From Batillaria attramentaria (taxonomy: Eukaryota > Mollusca > Gastropoda > Batillariidae), in assembly GCA_018292915.2 (NCBI GenBank), contig JACVVK020000495.1, forward strand, positions 193,501-257,500: a stretch of 64,000 nucleotides of DNA, written 5' to 3'. Shown piece by piece: positions 11,661 through 23,140 of this stretch; position 1 is the stretch's first letter; each line of letters opens with the position of its first letter. The position numbers and the translations under genes are program-made. The notes below the pieces were generated by a model, which was not told where the DNA came from, searched no databases, and saw only the letters and a list, made by a program, of their open reading frames with translations.

Positions 11661-13664
11661 TACTTATTCTGAGCGATGAAGTAAAATGTTTTGGAGTAAA
11701 TAGACAAACCAATGACCTTGACCTTGAAAACATGTTTGCCGTGTGATTAATATACCTCATAACACTTGAAATGAATTCAGCCACATACTACTATAGACTT
11801 GAGGTTGTGCTCTACATAATTTCCATTGCACTTTGCAAGTACTGAACTGCATTCCTACATGTGAAAATGCCCCCAAAAAAGGCCAACCTAACGGCGTTTG
11901 TTCCCAAGGAAAAACACGTTGAAAATAAAAGAGATTTCACAGATTTTCTTTGGCGTCGATTGTTTTTTTTTATTGGCATTTGCGAAATGTTATTTTACTT
12001 GAAGCTTAAATTAATTTTGTCTGATTTCTTTACCTGTACCTCAAAAACAGGAATTAATGAAAATGTCCGACATTTTGTTAGTGCGATACAATTTTAAGCG
12101 GAGGGGTATCTTTAAAATAGTATTTTTGTGATGCTAGACCATTTCTTTAAATCATGATGTACGTCTGCACATGATCTGTCAAGCGTAGCAGTTGCAGCAG
12201 CATTATGTCAGCCCGGTCCCCATTAGTGAATGAATGGGCGTCTATATATAAAATAGACATTTTGATATCCTCGGGCTGCTACAGGTAAATTTCTGGTCAT
12301 TTCCTTGGACCACCACAGGGTGTTTGGTCTAACAGATCCAGTAGTCAAACTTGAGGTTTGTGATTAATACCTGCTGCAGCGGCGACATTTGTAATCTTTG
12401 CTGTGTACTGTCAATTGTTTACCCAATCACAATACGGATTCCCCTCATTACCACTCACAGCCAAAGGGACGATGTGCATGGGTTAGTAACACGTAAGTGC
12501 CGAGCCTCTCCTCTAAAAGCTGGTAAATAACAAAATACGCTGTGTACACAGTGGCCGTCATATCAGGCTACTTGGTAACCTACCCCCGTAGTGGTTAATG
12601 CTCTGTGTAATTAGAAAAAGATATTTTAAGTCACCTATTTCAAGCATTGAAGAGTTCATGAAATTTGATGTGGGATGCACGTTTTCCTTCTTCTGGGATC
12701 ACTCTACTTTTCCCAGTATGTAAAACAATGACAAGTGTTAAAATTGGTGGCTGCTAGCAGCAAAATATAAACCTACCCCCCACGCAGCATGCAATGAAGG
12801 AAATGGAAACAATGGGTAAAAATAATGACCGCTGTAAAGAAGACGCGCTTGTTTAGATTCACGGATCTTTCTTCATACGACTAGTCATTGTCTTTTTCAC
12901 TAAGACAAATGTATAAAAAGAAATTGAATCAAGCGTAGCAATTATGGCAGGCTCATATTCAGCCATTATTAAGCAGATTGCACTTTCGATGGCTGTTTGT
13001 GACAAAAGTACAATAGCGATTTCATTGAACTTATATGACACAACTGGGATACTATTCTTGAGTGTGCACTGCTCTTTGAGAAAACCCGTTCACTACTCAC
13101 AACGCAGCAACTACTTTAATAAGTACACCCCCAAAATATCGCTACCGAAAAAAGTGCTCACTTGGATATCATATTTCATACGTACCTGCACATGCGGTGA
13201 CAAGGCAACGTCACAACACCAAAGAAGCGTTTTCTGACTGAACTGTTCAATGTTCGTAAATGTTTTCCGCGATACATGTCAACTGCAGTGACCTGATAAG
13301 TGCACAAGCATGAAATACAGCCGTTTTACAGGGTCCTGAATCAACGGTCAAACTAATTGCCGCACTTACCCAAGAAGCATCATTCTGATTGGGGTAAAAT
13401 TTCAGTATGTCAACAATGCATGTCTTGTCTAACAGTAACCGTATTTAGAGTGGAGTTCTGCGCATTTCTGTACCCGCAAACACGCATACTTTGTGCACAC
13501 CCTCAAAAGCCCATTTATAGGGCTCATATAGTGAAAATGGCAAGATAAACGGTCGTTTTTAACGGTGACGCGGACGGAGAAAAAATTCACGGAGACCATC
13601 ACAGCATTAGAGGTCTGTGTTCTACTGAAATCTGTAATAAAAAGTTAGGATCAAATTTGTTCTA
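11661..13664 (-). repeat. right arm of the 2-kb inverted repeat
   Basis: Reverse complement of 6575-8840, lacking the ~210-bp segment and the long G run of the left arm. The two arms differ at scattered single bases, so the copies are not recent. The arm ends at 'gttaggatcaaatttgttctacc', about 215 bp before exon 2 of the STMC6-like gene. Confidence 0.85.
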
Positions 13665-13879
13665 CCTTGTTCAGCAATTTGACTAGCCAATAAGTCGATT
13701 TTTCAATTGGGAGCTGACCGACGCAGTTAAGTCACAGCGTCAGTTCAAATACTGTTTTTTGTTGTTGTTTTGTTGGTTGGTTTTTTGTTTTCTTTCTATT
13801 TTGTCGTTGTTTTACCGCTCTTAGAGTTGTTCATCCTAGCTGGCAGGCCACTTTCATTGATTATTACAAATCTCTACAG

Positions 13880-14018
13880 GAGCCAGTGGTGAGCAGTGCC
13901 CTGTGTATTCCTCGGTCTACAATCCGTACGGCGCTGACTGGTACTACACTACTGGCTACATCACGTGTGGCAGTGGCTGTTGTGGTGCCGCCCCCGATTA
14001 TTACTGTTGTACCAGAGT
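13880..14018 (+). CDS. STMC6/CYYR1-like membrane protein, exon 2 (six-cysteine ectodomain)
   Basis: 139-bp exon between tctctacag and gtgagtg, entered in phase 1 and left in phase 2. It encodes ASGEQCPVYSSVYNPYGADW, then YYTTGYITCGSGCC and PDYYCCTRV. The cysteines follow C-x(n)-C-x3-CC-x7-CC with many Tyr residues. That resembles the six-cysteine ectodomain of the Shisa-like/STMC6 superfamily (Shisa, CYYR1, VOPP1/WBP1), small single-pass adaptors of endomembranes and plasma membrane. The family assignment is from the cysteine pattern only. Confidence 0.85.
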
Positions 14019-14055
14019 GTGAGTGTCTCTCTCCCTCCCTAACACACACACACTG

Positions 14056-14086
<31 letters not shown>

Positions 14087-14958
14087 TATTAGCCTTCCGG
14101 CTACGTCGCTAAAAAAAACTTCTTAGTCCTACATCGTGTGAAACAACTTACCCATGGTTTTTAAATAGGTAATTTTCGACTTATTCCTAGTCCTACGTCG
14201 TGGGAAACAAATTACCAATGGTTTTTATATAGGCAGATTGCAGCTTATTCCTAGTCCTACATCGTGGGAAACAAATTACCCATGGTTTTTAGAAAGGTAA
14301 ATTTCAACTTATCCTAGTCCTACATCGTGGGAAACAAATTACCCATGGTTTTTACATAGGCAATTCACAACTTATTCTTCAATTACTCTGCTAATTACAA
14401 GTTAAACAACACAATTTTTGGCATGAACATAGTCAAACCATTTATTGACAAAGTCATGAACTTTCAAAGGTGTGACGTAAATATTGACCGAGATACGTTC
14501 ATCTAAAGCAATGTGTATGCAACTTTTTACCCACGACGTCGTCCGAAGGTTGTTGTGCAAACGTGCGAGTTTCCGTCTCCCTGCCTAGCACACGCACACA
14601 CACACACACACTTATTACTGTTGTGCAAACATGTGAGTCCCCCCCCCCCCCCCCCCAACAGACACACTGAGAGTCGCATGCATACATACACGCGCGCACG
14701 GAGTCACACACACGCGCGCGCGCACGGAGTCACACACACACACACACACGGGGGGGGGGGGGGGGTGCAAAAAGATACTGACTGACGTCGTTATACAAAA
14801 TTTGCAAAATACTCTGCTCATCTTTCCTGTAGCTAAGCCTCCAGCGTCACGATATGATAAGGGCATGCTTAGCATTCTTGTCGACGACGACAACGATGAT
14901 GATTACGTTGGCGATGATGATACTACTGACGCGAAACTGTCCTAACTTTTTTCCCCAG
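14019..14958 (+). other. second intron of the STMC6-like gene
   Basis: 940-bp intron (gtgagtg..ttccccag). Holds CA repeats (14041-14083), a four-copy 63-bp tandem repeat (14118-14372), C and G homopolymers (about 14639-14656, 14750-14765) and mixed CA/GC tracts. Confidence 0.8.
14118..14372 (+). repeat. 63-bp tandem repeat, four copies
   Basis: Unit contains 'cctagtcctacatcgtgggaa' and 'caaattacccatggttttta'. Copies differ by a few bases each. Confidence 0.9.
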
Positions 14959-15097
14959 CTCCGTGTATATTGGCGGCGCGTGTGGAACAATCTTCACCAT
15001 CATCTTTATCGTCGTCGTTGTCGTTCTGATCAAGCGTTCGCAAAGGAACAGAGTCCAAGTGTTCACCACCACCAACACTGCGATCGAGACGTACTAG
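14959..15097 (+). CDS. STMC6/CYYR1-like membrane protein, exon 3 (transmembrane and tail)
   Basis: 139-bp terminal exon. After completing a Val codon it encodes SVYIGGACGTIFTIIFIVVV and VVLIKRSQRNRVQV, ending TNTAIETY and TAG. The hydrophobic run of about 20 residues followed by the basic cluster KRSQRNR is a type I transmembrane segment with a short cytosolic tail of about 23 residues. No PPxY motif is seen in the tail, unlike VOPP1/WBP1-type relatives. The whole protein is 122 residues. The function of this member is not known to me. Confidence 0.85.
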
Positions 15098-15139
15098 ACG
15101 TTGTCTGTGCTGCGATTCAGTTTGCATGTCACGCTTATA

Positions 15140-15159
15140 AAAGAGCTTAATAATAATAA

Positions 15160-15235
<76 letters not shown>

Positions 15236-15562
15236 CGGATGTGGGATACAGGGGAGGATACAGTAAAAATTTTAGTGGAAAGCTTGCCGAAACAGATAGG
15301 TTTCAAGGTGTGCCTTGAACTGTGACAGAGTAGGGAGGCTTCTAAGGGAGACGGGCAGTGAATTCCAGATTTGGGGAGCAGAGTAACTGAAGGAACGTTG
15401 GCCATAAGTTTTCAGACTGACACGGGCCCGGGGTATTTTTAATAGTTTCTCAGAAGATGAGCGAAGTGAACGGGAGGTTTCATACGTAGTGAGCTTCTCT
15501 GTGAGGTACTGCGGGAGGGATTTGTCGAAGTGACGGTAGGCTAGTGTTGCTATTTTATACAT
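15140..15562 (-). mobile_element. LINE 3' fragment (RT C-terminus)
   Basis: A minus-strand frame (15562-15272) reads YGQRSFSYSAPQIWNSLPV then a motif ending FKAHLETYLFRQAF, the conserved C-terminal tail of invertebrate non-LTR reverse-transcriptase ORFs. Downstream it runs into a (CA)n tract and an ATT tail at 15140. 5'-truncated, no full ORF. Confidence 0.75.
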
Positions 15563-15634
15563 GATACGGTATTGGACAGGTATAGAACTATTATAGAACA
15601 GGTAGCCAGTGTAATTCCTTCAGAAGAGGTGTAA

Positions 15635-15798
15635 CTTACATGATTAGTTCGAGTGGTTTACCACGAAAGAAACCACTCGATGTTTCAATTTTTTTTTTTT
15701 TGTCGTAGCTACCCAGCCTCCGGCGAGGTAGCTACGGCAAAAGTTGAAACATCTCGTGGTGTCTTTTGGGGTAAATCACTCGAACAAAATCATGTAAG
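15635..15798. repeat. fold-back element (78-bp arms)
   Basis: 'cttacatgatta..gttcgagtggtttacc' at the left is answered by 'ggtaaatcactcgaac..catgtaag' at the right. The arms continue inward to 'gtagctacc' and 'ggtagctac', leaving a loop of about 13 bases near 15716. Looks like a small MITE; no target duplication identified. Confidence 0.8.
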
Positions 15799-17099
15799 CT
15801 GTTTTTTTACCACGAGCATTCAGACTCTTACCTCTAGCAGCATACATTTTCGGCGACATTTTATATTTCGGGTAGGGTGACTAGTGACTTGATGTACCTC
15901 CTTAAAATTCTGCGTACTGATTTGTCAGAAAATGATGCGTAGAGCGGCAGTTGAAAGGGCTTGATGTTAAGAAGAAAATCATTCAAAGCATATGCTCACG
16001 CACTGATATTCAAAAGTGCACTCGCAAATACTTTGCAGAGATTTTTCTGTGCGAGATCCAAGCAAAATGAAATTTCACCTCTTAAAGTGAAGAGAATAAC
16101 TGTACACCGGCCGGGACGTACGAGTTCCAATGTCTGAAACGGTCGACGCACTTCCTGCGCGTCTTTGACTGATGACGTAACTAGAGTGTGTTTTTGGGAA
16201 CTCGTAAACCACTGAGTGGGTTATGGAAAATCATAACTCACACTTTCGTTCTCTGTTTCCTTACTATTTTCGGACGTAAAGCACTCGTAGTTAACACACA
16301 GAAAATTTGCACTGGCGAGTGGTATAAATTACAATTAGTGTCTGTTCCTTGGTAGTTATACGTAGGAGTTAGATCGATTTACATATAATACATATAGTTA
16401 CTGACGCTGTTAGTCTAATCCTGTGCCACTAAGATACTTGGGCTGCGCGTGTTGGTGATATCATGTGCACGTTTACTTCTCGGCCTTTCTTGGCAAAGAC
16501 TAAAGTTGAAAAAGATCGAAGTGTAAAACAGGTTACAGTGCTGATACCGTATGCAACGTACCTAAAAGGCACAAGCTGAGGAGACTGACTATCAAATTGT
16601 CCCCCCCCAAAAAAAAAAAAAAAAAAAAAACTGAGTGCAAGTATGCTGTCTGATTCTTTCAGTTATATGCATGGCGTGGTTCACAGTTTCCACAAGTTAC
16701 TGACAGGAGTTGTACTTGCACGCTTTTGCGAATAGCCCCCCTGCAATCCATACAGGCACTGATATCCCAGGTCTTGTGGCTCGAATGAGAACAGCTGTCC
16801 GCAATACTACTATGTTTTCATGCAGATCTGGAGCGCTGTCAGTTCAGTTGACGTAAATTCTGACAGCTCCTCTTATACATATATCTTGATATGCACTGCA
16901 GCCATTGTCGGGGGATATAAGCTGTTTGGTTCAAAACGTCCGAATGGGTAGAAAGCAAGCTTACAACAGTACCAGACTCTTGGGATATTCTACCTGAATT
17001 TAGCATTGGATGTTGAGTGCGAATTATGCCGATGGATCGTCAATAAAATGGGCCGTTTGAAACTAAAGAGCTGTTCCATGTTCTCCGACTTTGAAAATT

Positions 17100-17106
17100 G
17101 TGTGTG

Positions 17107-17200
<94 letters not shown>

Positions 17201-17201
17201 C

Positions 17202-17256
<55 letters not shown>
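17100..17256 (+). repeat. (GT)n microsatellite, ~155 bp
   Basis: GT repeat with short GCGT interruptions. All long reading frames across it are low-complexity. Confidence 0.95.
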
Positions 17257-17257
<1 letters not shown>

Positions 17258-17685
17258 TTTATTGCACCCAGCAGATGATAAGCTTCAATAATTGCTGTAG
17301 ATGTGCTTAGTATTTATGCTCGTTTTACCCAGTTCTAAGTGCTGTTTGTTTTCTACGCTTTTTGTAATAGGAAGTTCGATAAATTAGCACGAAGGTGCAG
17401 CTTCTCCTGCATGTCCTAGGTTCATACTGCCCCGTAGCCAGTTACATCACTTGTCCAACGTTACATTTTATTTTTTTTCACGTAGTGCAGTCACACTTAG
17501 CCGCGAATTAGTCTACGTGGCTTGCACGGCGTTAACTCCTAAAAACTCACTCACTCACGTCTTTTCATTATAGTAATGCGTTAGTCGAAGTCGCTGTCTT
17601 CTTGAGAAATGGCCCCCTCTTTCACGCTGACAAACTCGAAACTTTCGTTAAGCAGCCAGGAAATATATTTTGCTGGATTGACAAG

Positions 17686-17855
17686 GTGGGTGGGTGTTTA
17701 GGAGTTTAACGTCCTTTTCCACCACGTAAGGGTGATATCAAAGACGGGGCAACGAGAAAAAGGCCAGCAGAAATATTTGGCCCCAGCCGAGATTCGAACT
17801 CACGACCTGAGCACTGAGAGTCCAACGCTCTGCCATTCGGCTATCCCGCCTCCCC
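17686..17855 (-). mobile_element. tRNA-derived SINE, family 1, with target duplication
   Basis: Complete copy on the minus strand. The 12-bp sequence gctggattgaca occurs immediately on both sides (17672-17683 and 17856-17867), a clear target-site duplication. Confidence 0.92.
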
Positions 17856-18326
17856 GCTGGATTGACAGGTTGTGTATAAAAGTGAGTGATTCAACTACGT
17901 ATGGCAGAGACATTTTGAATATATGGGTTGGTATACCGTTTGGCCAACCTGAGATCTAGAGAGAGAAAGAGGGACACAGAGAGAGGGTTACTTTTGCAGC
18001 ACTTACCAGCAAAAAATTAACGCATGCCGGTAATATGTCAGTCATTGAATGTTTAATCAGATTGCCCAATTCAGTGACGTTTACAACAGGAACTCATGGC
18101 TAAGAAGGAATACTATAACATGCATGTACACAACGCTTTCAAAACTTGCTTGAAATCTCCACAATAGAATGGAAGAAACAATAAATTGGTCAACGTATTC
18201 CATGCAGGAAGAACAGGAACCACAGTGCACCAGTTTTGGTGGGCACTAATTGAGACACTGTAACACTGACTTTACACTCGCTTGCTGCTAGTAACTAGAA
18301 AAAAAGTCACAGATCTCTCAACCATG

Positions 18327-18487
18327 CTCCCTCCGGTCTTCAGCTGACTCTTACCCTCAAGATTCACCGCACTAGATTTTCCACCGTTGGCACTAGATCA
18401 TTCTCGTACACTGGTCCTTTAGCTTGGAATTCTCCCCCTCAGTCACTCCGCCAAGCACCCTCCCTTGAAACTTTCCAGAAAAACCTA
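18327..18487 (+). mobile_element. LINE 3' fragment (RT C-terminus)
   Basis: The plus frame reads TVGTRSFSYTGPLAWNSPPQ then LETFQKNLK, the same non-LTR RT tail motif (RSFSY..WNSLP..FK..LK) as the other LINE remnants. Truncated at both ends. Confidence 0.7.
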
Positions 18488-18589
18488 AAAAAACAAAACA
18501 AGATGGCCACTGACCAGCCCAATATGTTGTTTCCATTTAATCACCTGCTGTCGTCACGGTCGTTCTTTTGTAATGCCATGTATTCGGGA

Positions 18590-18593
<4 letters not shown>

Positions 18594-18655
<62 letters not shown>

Positions 18656-18680
18656 CACTCTCTCTCTCTCTCTCTGAATG
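18594..18680 (+). repeat. (CA)n then (CT)n microsatellite
   Basis: CA run to about 18652 followed by a CT run to about 18676. Confidence 0.95.
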
Positions 18681-18893
18681 GAAACAACTGACCGGGCTTG
18701 TCAGACCAATCTTGGTTTTGGAAGAGAGACGTCAAGTTGTTTTCTTTGAAATCTATGACGTTTTCCTCATTGGGATGACGCATAATACATTTGACGTAAT
18801 AACTTTGACTCGGATAGAATTCTTGCAATGAAAGCAGCCCCATGAAAATTGAAGTGTTGCTGCTGCGCAGTGTAAAGATCGAATTTATACAGG

Positions 18894-19128
18894 TGTAGCA
18901 TCCGGTCCGGTCCCCCCTCTGAAGTAGTCCCCCGGGGGACCAATTCGTGGCAAAAACTGCTCTATAATGGTCCCCCCCTTAGACATCCAGCCTCGTTTTC
19001 GACTGGTCCCCCTGGGCGATTTTGGTCCCCCCTCGCATCCAAAATAGGCCCCCTCTCGAACTGGTCCCCCTCTTTTCTAACCAATGTAGAGCTATGTCAG
19101 TATTTATTTTTAACTTTATTGTTACAAA
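18894..19128 (+). repeat. left terminal inverted repeat of Ginger1
   Basis: Reads TGTAGCATCCGGTCCGG then a series of GGTCCCCC-rich blocks, ending near 'aactttattgtta'. Its reverse complement is at 23141-23367 with scattered differences and one 7-bp indel (ccaatgtagagctatgtcag against ccaatgtagtcag). Confidence 0.93.
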
Positions 19129-19984
19129 ACTTTATTGTCCCCAAAAGCACAGGGCCATAGGAACATTTTTTTTTCTTTTTTTTTCCCGATTTATGTGCTT
19201 GTTGTTATTTTTGTGTGTGTGAGATATATTTGTTTGGTTGTTGGTTCTTGTTTCTTTCAGTTGTTTTTTTGCATTGGTTCTTTTTTTTTTGTTTTTGTTT
19301 ATGAGATGGTTGTACCGAATACTAAACATTATTACTAGAATTTCAAACAATAAATAAATAAGTCAATCAATATTCTCTCTCTCTCTCTCTCTCCCCCCCC
19401 CCCCCACTCTCTATCTCTCTCTCTCTAGCAAAACCTGAAATAGACATTTACGTTCTTTGACAAGAAAAACTTTATTTCAAAAGGTATGTCCAGTCAAACT
19501 GTGTCAAAGAAACAAGAAATGAAACAAGAAACAGTTAATGAATAGCAAAGAGTTGCAACAGAAATTGTTAACCAGAGCGCTGTGCACTTTATAACGCAAC
19601 ATAAATGTAAATTAATAAATTGTTAATCGCACATCTTGTCCTGAAATGAGCAAAATAATAACAATAGCAAAGTACAAAACAAACTTCTACCGTACTGTCT
19701 TTGCATGAAACGTCATCGAATGCATGAAAGTCCACATTTCCTGTCAATTTTTTTAAACTGGAAATAGCATTTAGAGAATAACATCAAAGACCAAGTATCT
19801 AATATTTTCTATACAACGCCATAGAAAAATATTTCTTCAAAATTAAGTAAGTGTCCATGACATGAAAACTAGTTGCCACCTTTGGCTTTCAGCGTACTTC
19901 AAGTAGACAGTCAAGACTGAGTACCAGTGTCTCAAATCATGACGCTTGAAACAACAAAAACAGCAGAAGACTAACAGTTCTGGT
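19129..19984 (-). other. Ginger1 region downstream of the transposase gene
   Basis: Probable 3' UTR and subterminal DNA. Contains T-rich runs, a CT/C microsatellite (about 19373-19428), and tttatt near 19470, i.e. AATAAA on the transposase strand, which could be its polyadenylation signal. Confidence 0.5.
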
Positions 19985-21910
19985 CTAAGGAGTGACACAA
20001 AAAACAGGAGCAAAGTGATGTCCAAGATTCATTATATAAATTGCTCTGTCTGTTTTCAATGGGGCCGATTGCCAAACTGGCCCGTATTTCAGCCACCTAG
20101 GTTGTCGGCCTGGAGCCTCTCTTGTGAACACATACACGGGCGTGTCCAAGAGGGTGGCTGCAGCAAATATCTCAACCTCGGTGGCCCAAGTACGGTCGTT
20201 TCTCATGTTTGATGTCGCGACGTAATTTTCACGTGCGCTCGTTCCGTAGAAGCGTTTGTCATTCTTTTCAATCCAATCGCAAATGATATTTCGGAATTCC
20301 TTATATTTCGACTCAGTCCCCAAAACAACAAAGCTCACAGACCGGAAAAAACAATTCCCATCTCCTTTTACGCTAACGCTATCGAGAGGTGTAGCCGTAA
20401 TGTCAACTTCAACACTTTCCCTTGAGGGGTGCCGCCTGAAAAGTCTGGGGAAATTCAAACTGGAGGCCCGATCCTTTTGCCAGGCACCATCAACGGGGTG
20501 GAACTTCATTCTCAATGGCGGCTGGCAAGAGGGGTCAGCCTGTGGATGATAGGAGGGGTCAGCCTGTGGAGCATGGGAGGGGTCAGCCTGTGGATGATAG
20601 GAGGGGTCAGCCTGTGGATGATAGGAGGGGTCAGCCTGTGGAGCATGGGAGGGGTCAGCCTGTGGAGTATGGGAGGGGTCAGCCTGTGGATGATAGGAGG
20701 GGTCAGCCTGTGGAGCATGGGAGGGGTCAGCCTGTGGATGATAGGAGGGGTCAGCCTGTGGAGCATGGGAGGGGTCAGCCTGTGGATGATAGGAGGGGTC
20801 AGCCTGTGGAGCATGGGAGGGGTCAGCGTTGTCCTGTGTACGATCATGGAACAATTTGACGTTGCTGATATTGTAGAGATTCTTCAGTATTTTCCCACTT
20901 TTAGTGTTCTTCAGTTGAAGTCGACCCTTCGGCAACACACTTATGACCTCATATGGCCCGACGAATCTTGGTGCCATCTTGCCTCCCATTCTGTGTACTC
21001 GTGCAGCATTGATGATTAAGACTTTGTCTCCGATGCGGAACCCGTGGTCATATGCACGCCTGCTGTCATAGTACTCTTTCTGCTTCTTCTGCGCCCTTGA
21101 AATGTTTTCACCAATTTTGTTCTTGACTTCCTCGTGAATCCCCTTCATAGTGTCCATGATTTCTTCGTTCAGATCTTGCTCGTTGGCATCACCAGTGACG
21201 TCAAATGGTAGTTTTGCCTGCTCACCATACAATGCCAAAAAGGGTGAAAACTGTGTAGACTTGTGAACGGATGTTCGGTAGGCGAACAGGGCTGCTGGCA
21301 AGAGTTCATCCCAATCATCATTGTCTGTGATCTTTACCAAAGTGTCTTTGAGTGTCCTATTGTCCCTCTCCCGTTGGCCGTTCGTCTCAGGGTGGTAGGC
21401 CGAAGAAATGCGATGGTTGATATTGAAACGGTCGGTGAGAATATCAAGCGCAAAGTTAATGAACTCACGGCCTTGGTCAGTTATGAGGGAATCAAACGCG
21501 CCAAAGATGCAGATGGTTTCGTACATGAATCTGGCAACTTCCTCTGAACTCTTGCACGGGATGGCCTTGGCAACGGGAAACTTTGTAAAGTGGTCTGTGA
21601 GGGCAACAATGTACTGGTTACCTCTGTCAGTGACCTGCAAAGGTCCTATGATGTCCATTCCAACGAGGCTCCACTTCTTTTTGGGCACTGGGATGGGGTG
21701 AAGCGGTGCTGCTGGCTTCTTTCTGCAAGCGTTCATGTTCTGGCACACACAGCATGATCTGCAGTAGTCTTCAACCTCCTGTTTCATTCCATGCCAGAAG
21801 TAACGCTCCAAGACCTAGAGAGAAAAAAGAGTAATGAAATATTTATAAATACTATGTCTTAAAGATAACTGGTAGATAACAGTGTGTGTGTGTGTGGGGG
21901 GGGGGGGTGT

Positions 21911-21941
<31 letters not shown>

Positions 21942-22436
21942 CCAGCAAAGGAAATGTCTTCAATCCGGAAAATGTCCGTTATATACCGAAGACATCGGCT
22001 ATACCGGAAAATTTACGTTATATACGGAGTCATCGGATATAACGTCCACCAGGACAAAAGTGGCCGCTATATCCGATGTGTTGGTTATACCAGACATACC
22101 AGAAACACACAAAACCTCGTTCCCATTCTAAAGCCTGTTAAAACTGGGAGTACAAAAACGGGTGCTCACCTTCTTATAAGTCTTGTTCATCCCCAAATGT
22201 CCTCCGCTCACATAGTTGTCATGAAACTCTTGCAATATCTCTGGAACCTGGTTCCTCTTTGCCACGAGGATTCCGTCGTGGTAGAGCACATCCTCTCGAA
22301 TTGTGTATTTTGCAGCAGTCTTTCTCAACTGTCTCTTTTTAACTTTAGTCACATCACGGTTTTCCCCTTTCGCGGTCAGAGGGTAAGTGCCATTTTTCAA
22401 ATAGTTCAACACGTTGTCATACAGAGTGTCGTCCAT
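19985..22436 (-). CDS. Ginger1 transposase: integrase core, octapeptide repeats, OTU protease domain
   Basis: Two exons on the minus strand: 22436-22170 (89 codons) and 21814-19985 (609 codons plus TAG). They join in phase 0 (AAG/gtgag; tctctag/GTC) to give 698 residues. In order: an N-terminal segment with NGTYP and KKRQLRKTAAKY; an HHCC zinc-binding region (H72, H80, C110, C113) spanning the splice; a catalytic triad D143, D202, E238 with exactly 35 residues between the last two; a GPY motif at 375-377; twelve ADPS-x4 octapeptides (about 419-514); and an OTU-like cysteine protease domain with DGNC (Cys 577) and a catalytic-type His at 688/689 (NLGHHFAPV). The enzyme should cut and paste the element at CCGG sites; the OTU domain may remove ubiquitin from a partner. 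All key residues are present. Domain positions are my own count. Start chosen at the ATG before DDTLYDNVLNYL. Confidence 0.9.
20527..20826 (-). repeat. 24-bp coding minisatellite in the transposase gene
   Basis: Twelve in-frame 24-bp units plus a degenerate thirteenth, encoding ADPSHAPQ, ADPSYHPQ and one ADPSHTPQ between the integrase and the OTU domain. Two unit types (gagcatggg and gatgatagg on the plus strand) largely alternate, suggesting growth by 48-bp steps. Confidence 0.95.
21815..22169 (-). other. intron of the Ginger1 transposase gene
   Basis: 355 bp, gtgagc..tctctag. Contains G/GA microsatellite (21893-21942) and, at 21960-22110, a segment with repeated 'ttatataccg/cggctatacc/ggatataacg' words that looks like a small nested repeat. 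Confidence 0.85.
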
Positions 22437-22503
22437 GATGATAGTCAATGAAAAACGAAGACTGGTTGACGGAATGAATTGTCGTGTACTTATAATTATA
22501 GGC

Positions 22504-22594
22504 ATGTTTGACACGAGTCACGTGACGTGTCAAGAAGCGTGGCGATGTTTGACACGAGTCACGTGACGTGTCAAGAAGCGTGGCGACCGTTTTC
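22504..22594 (-). promoter_or_regulatory. 46-bp direct repeat with CACGTG/TGACGT core upstream of the transposase
   Basis: The unit 'gtttgacacgagtcacgtga' plus 'cgtgtcaagaagcgtggcga' is present twice, about 70-160 bp upstream of the transposase ATG. Each copy has the dyad gacacg..cgtgtc around TCACGTGACG, i.e. an E-box (CACGTG) overlapping a CRE-like TGACGT. A promoter role is inferred from position. Confidence 0.45.
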
Positions 22595-22626
22595 TCATCC
22601 CACAAAAAAAAAAAAAAAAGAGAAAA

Positions 22627-22811
22627 CAAATCTAAACTTTTAAAAGTGATTTAACTTCGTAGATTTGCCGTTCTATGTAGCCTATACTTTTGTTTTTTAG
22701 TGGCGACCGTTTTCTCATCCCACAAAAAAAAGAGAAAATAAAAAACAAAAGTATAGGCTACATAGAACGGCAAATCTACGAAGTTAAATCACTTTTAAAA
22801 GTTTAGATTTG
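22627..22811. repeat. ~70-bp-arm inverted repeat inside Ginger1
   Basis: 'caaatctaaacttttaaaag..agcctatacttttgtttttta' (22627-22699) is answered by its reverse complement at 22741-22811. The spacer repeats 'tggcgaccgttttctcatcc', already present at 22582, so a short segment was duplicated and inverted. Confidence 0.85.
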
Positions 22812-22896
22812 ACACTGTAACCTTGACCCAGTTCAAGATCATCTTGAATAACATCTCTGTACAAAAATGAAAATAATTATACATATAACGAAAGAG

Positions 22897-22901
<5 letters not shown>

Positions 22902-22962
<61 letters not shown>

Positions 22963-23065
22963 GTGCGTGCGTGCGTGAGTGAGTGTGCACGCGTGCGTGA
23001 GTGCGTGCATAATGTGTGTGTGTGTGTGTGTTTGAGAGATGGGGGGAGGAGAGAAAGTGTGGGGG

Positions 23066-23107
<42 letters not shown>
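22902..23107 (+). repeat. (GT)n and (GA)n microsatellites
   Basis: GT run 22902-22959, mixed GCGT to 23030, then GA run to about 23107, just inside the right TIR of Ginger1. Confidence 0.95.
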
Positions 23108-23110
<3 letters not shown>

Positions 23111-23140
23111 AGAGTCACGTTTTCTACTGAGTTGACACAC

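Larger units (their letters stand above)
15098..18893. other. spacer between the STMC6-like gene and the Ginger1 element
   Basis: No host gene recognised. Apart from the listed LINE, hairpin, SINE and microsatellites it contains a poly-A run (16609-16630) and, at about 17476-17560, a repeat ('cacttagccgcgaattag') also present inverted at 53450-53525. The stretch 15900-16600 is unique-looking with nothing supportable in it. Confidence 0.5.

Noticed and set aside
16476..16540. U2 snRNA 5' end
   Set aside because: 'cttctcggccttt' and 'ggcaaagac' resemble the start of U2, but the remainder, including the branch-point recognition region, does not follow. At best an old retropseudogene.
20429..21019. 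Open frames opposite the transposase (plus strand, 196 and 114 codons)
   Set aside because: They are antisense shadows of the 24-bp coding repeat; composition follows the repeat only.
19985..22436. Ty3/gypsy LTR retrotransposon polyprotein
   Set aside because: The integrase is gypsy-like, but there is no gag, protease, RT or RNase H, no LTR pair, and the gene is bounded by 230-bp inverted repeats with CCGG-like flanks and has an intron. Ginger1 DNA transposon fits better. A domesticated GIN-like host gene was also considered and rejected because of the intact TIRs.
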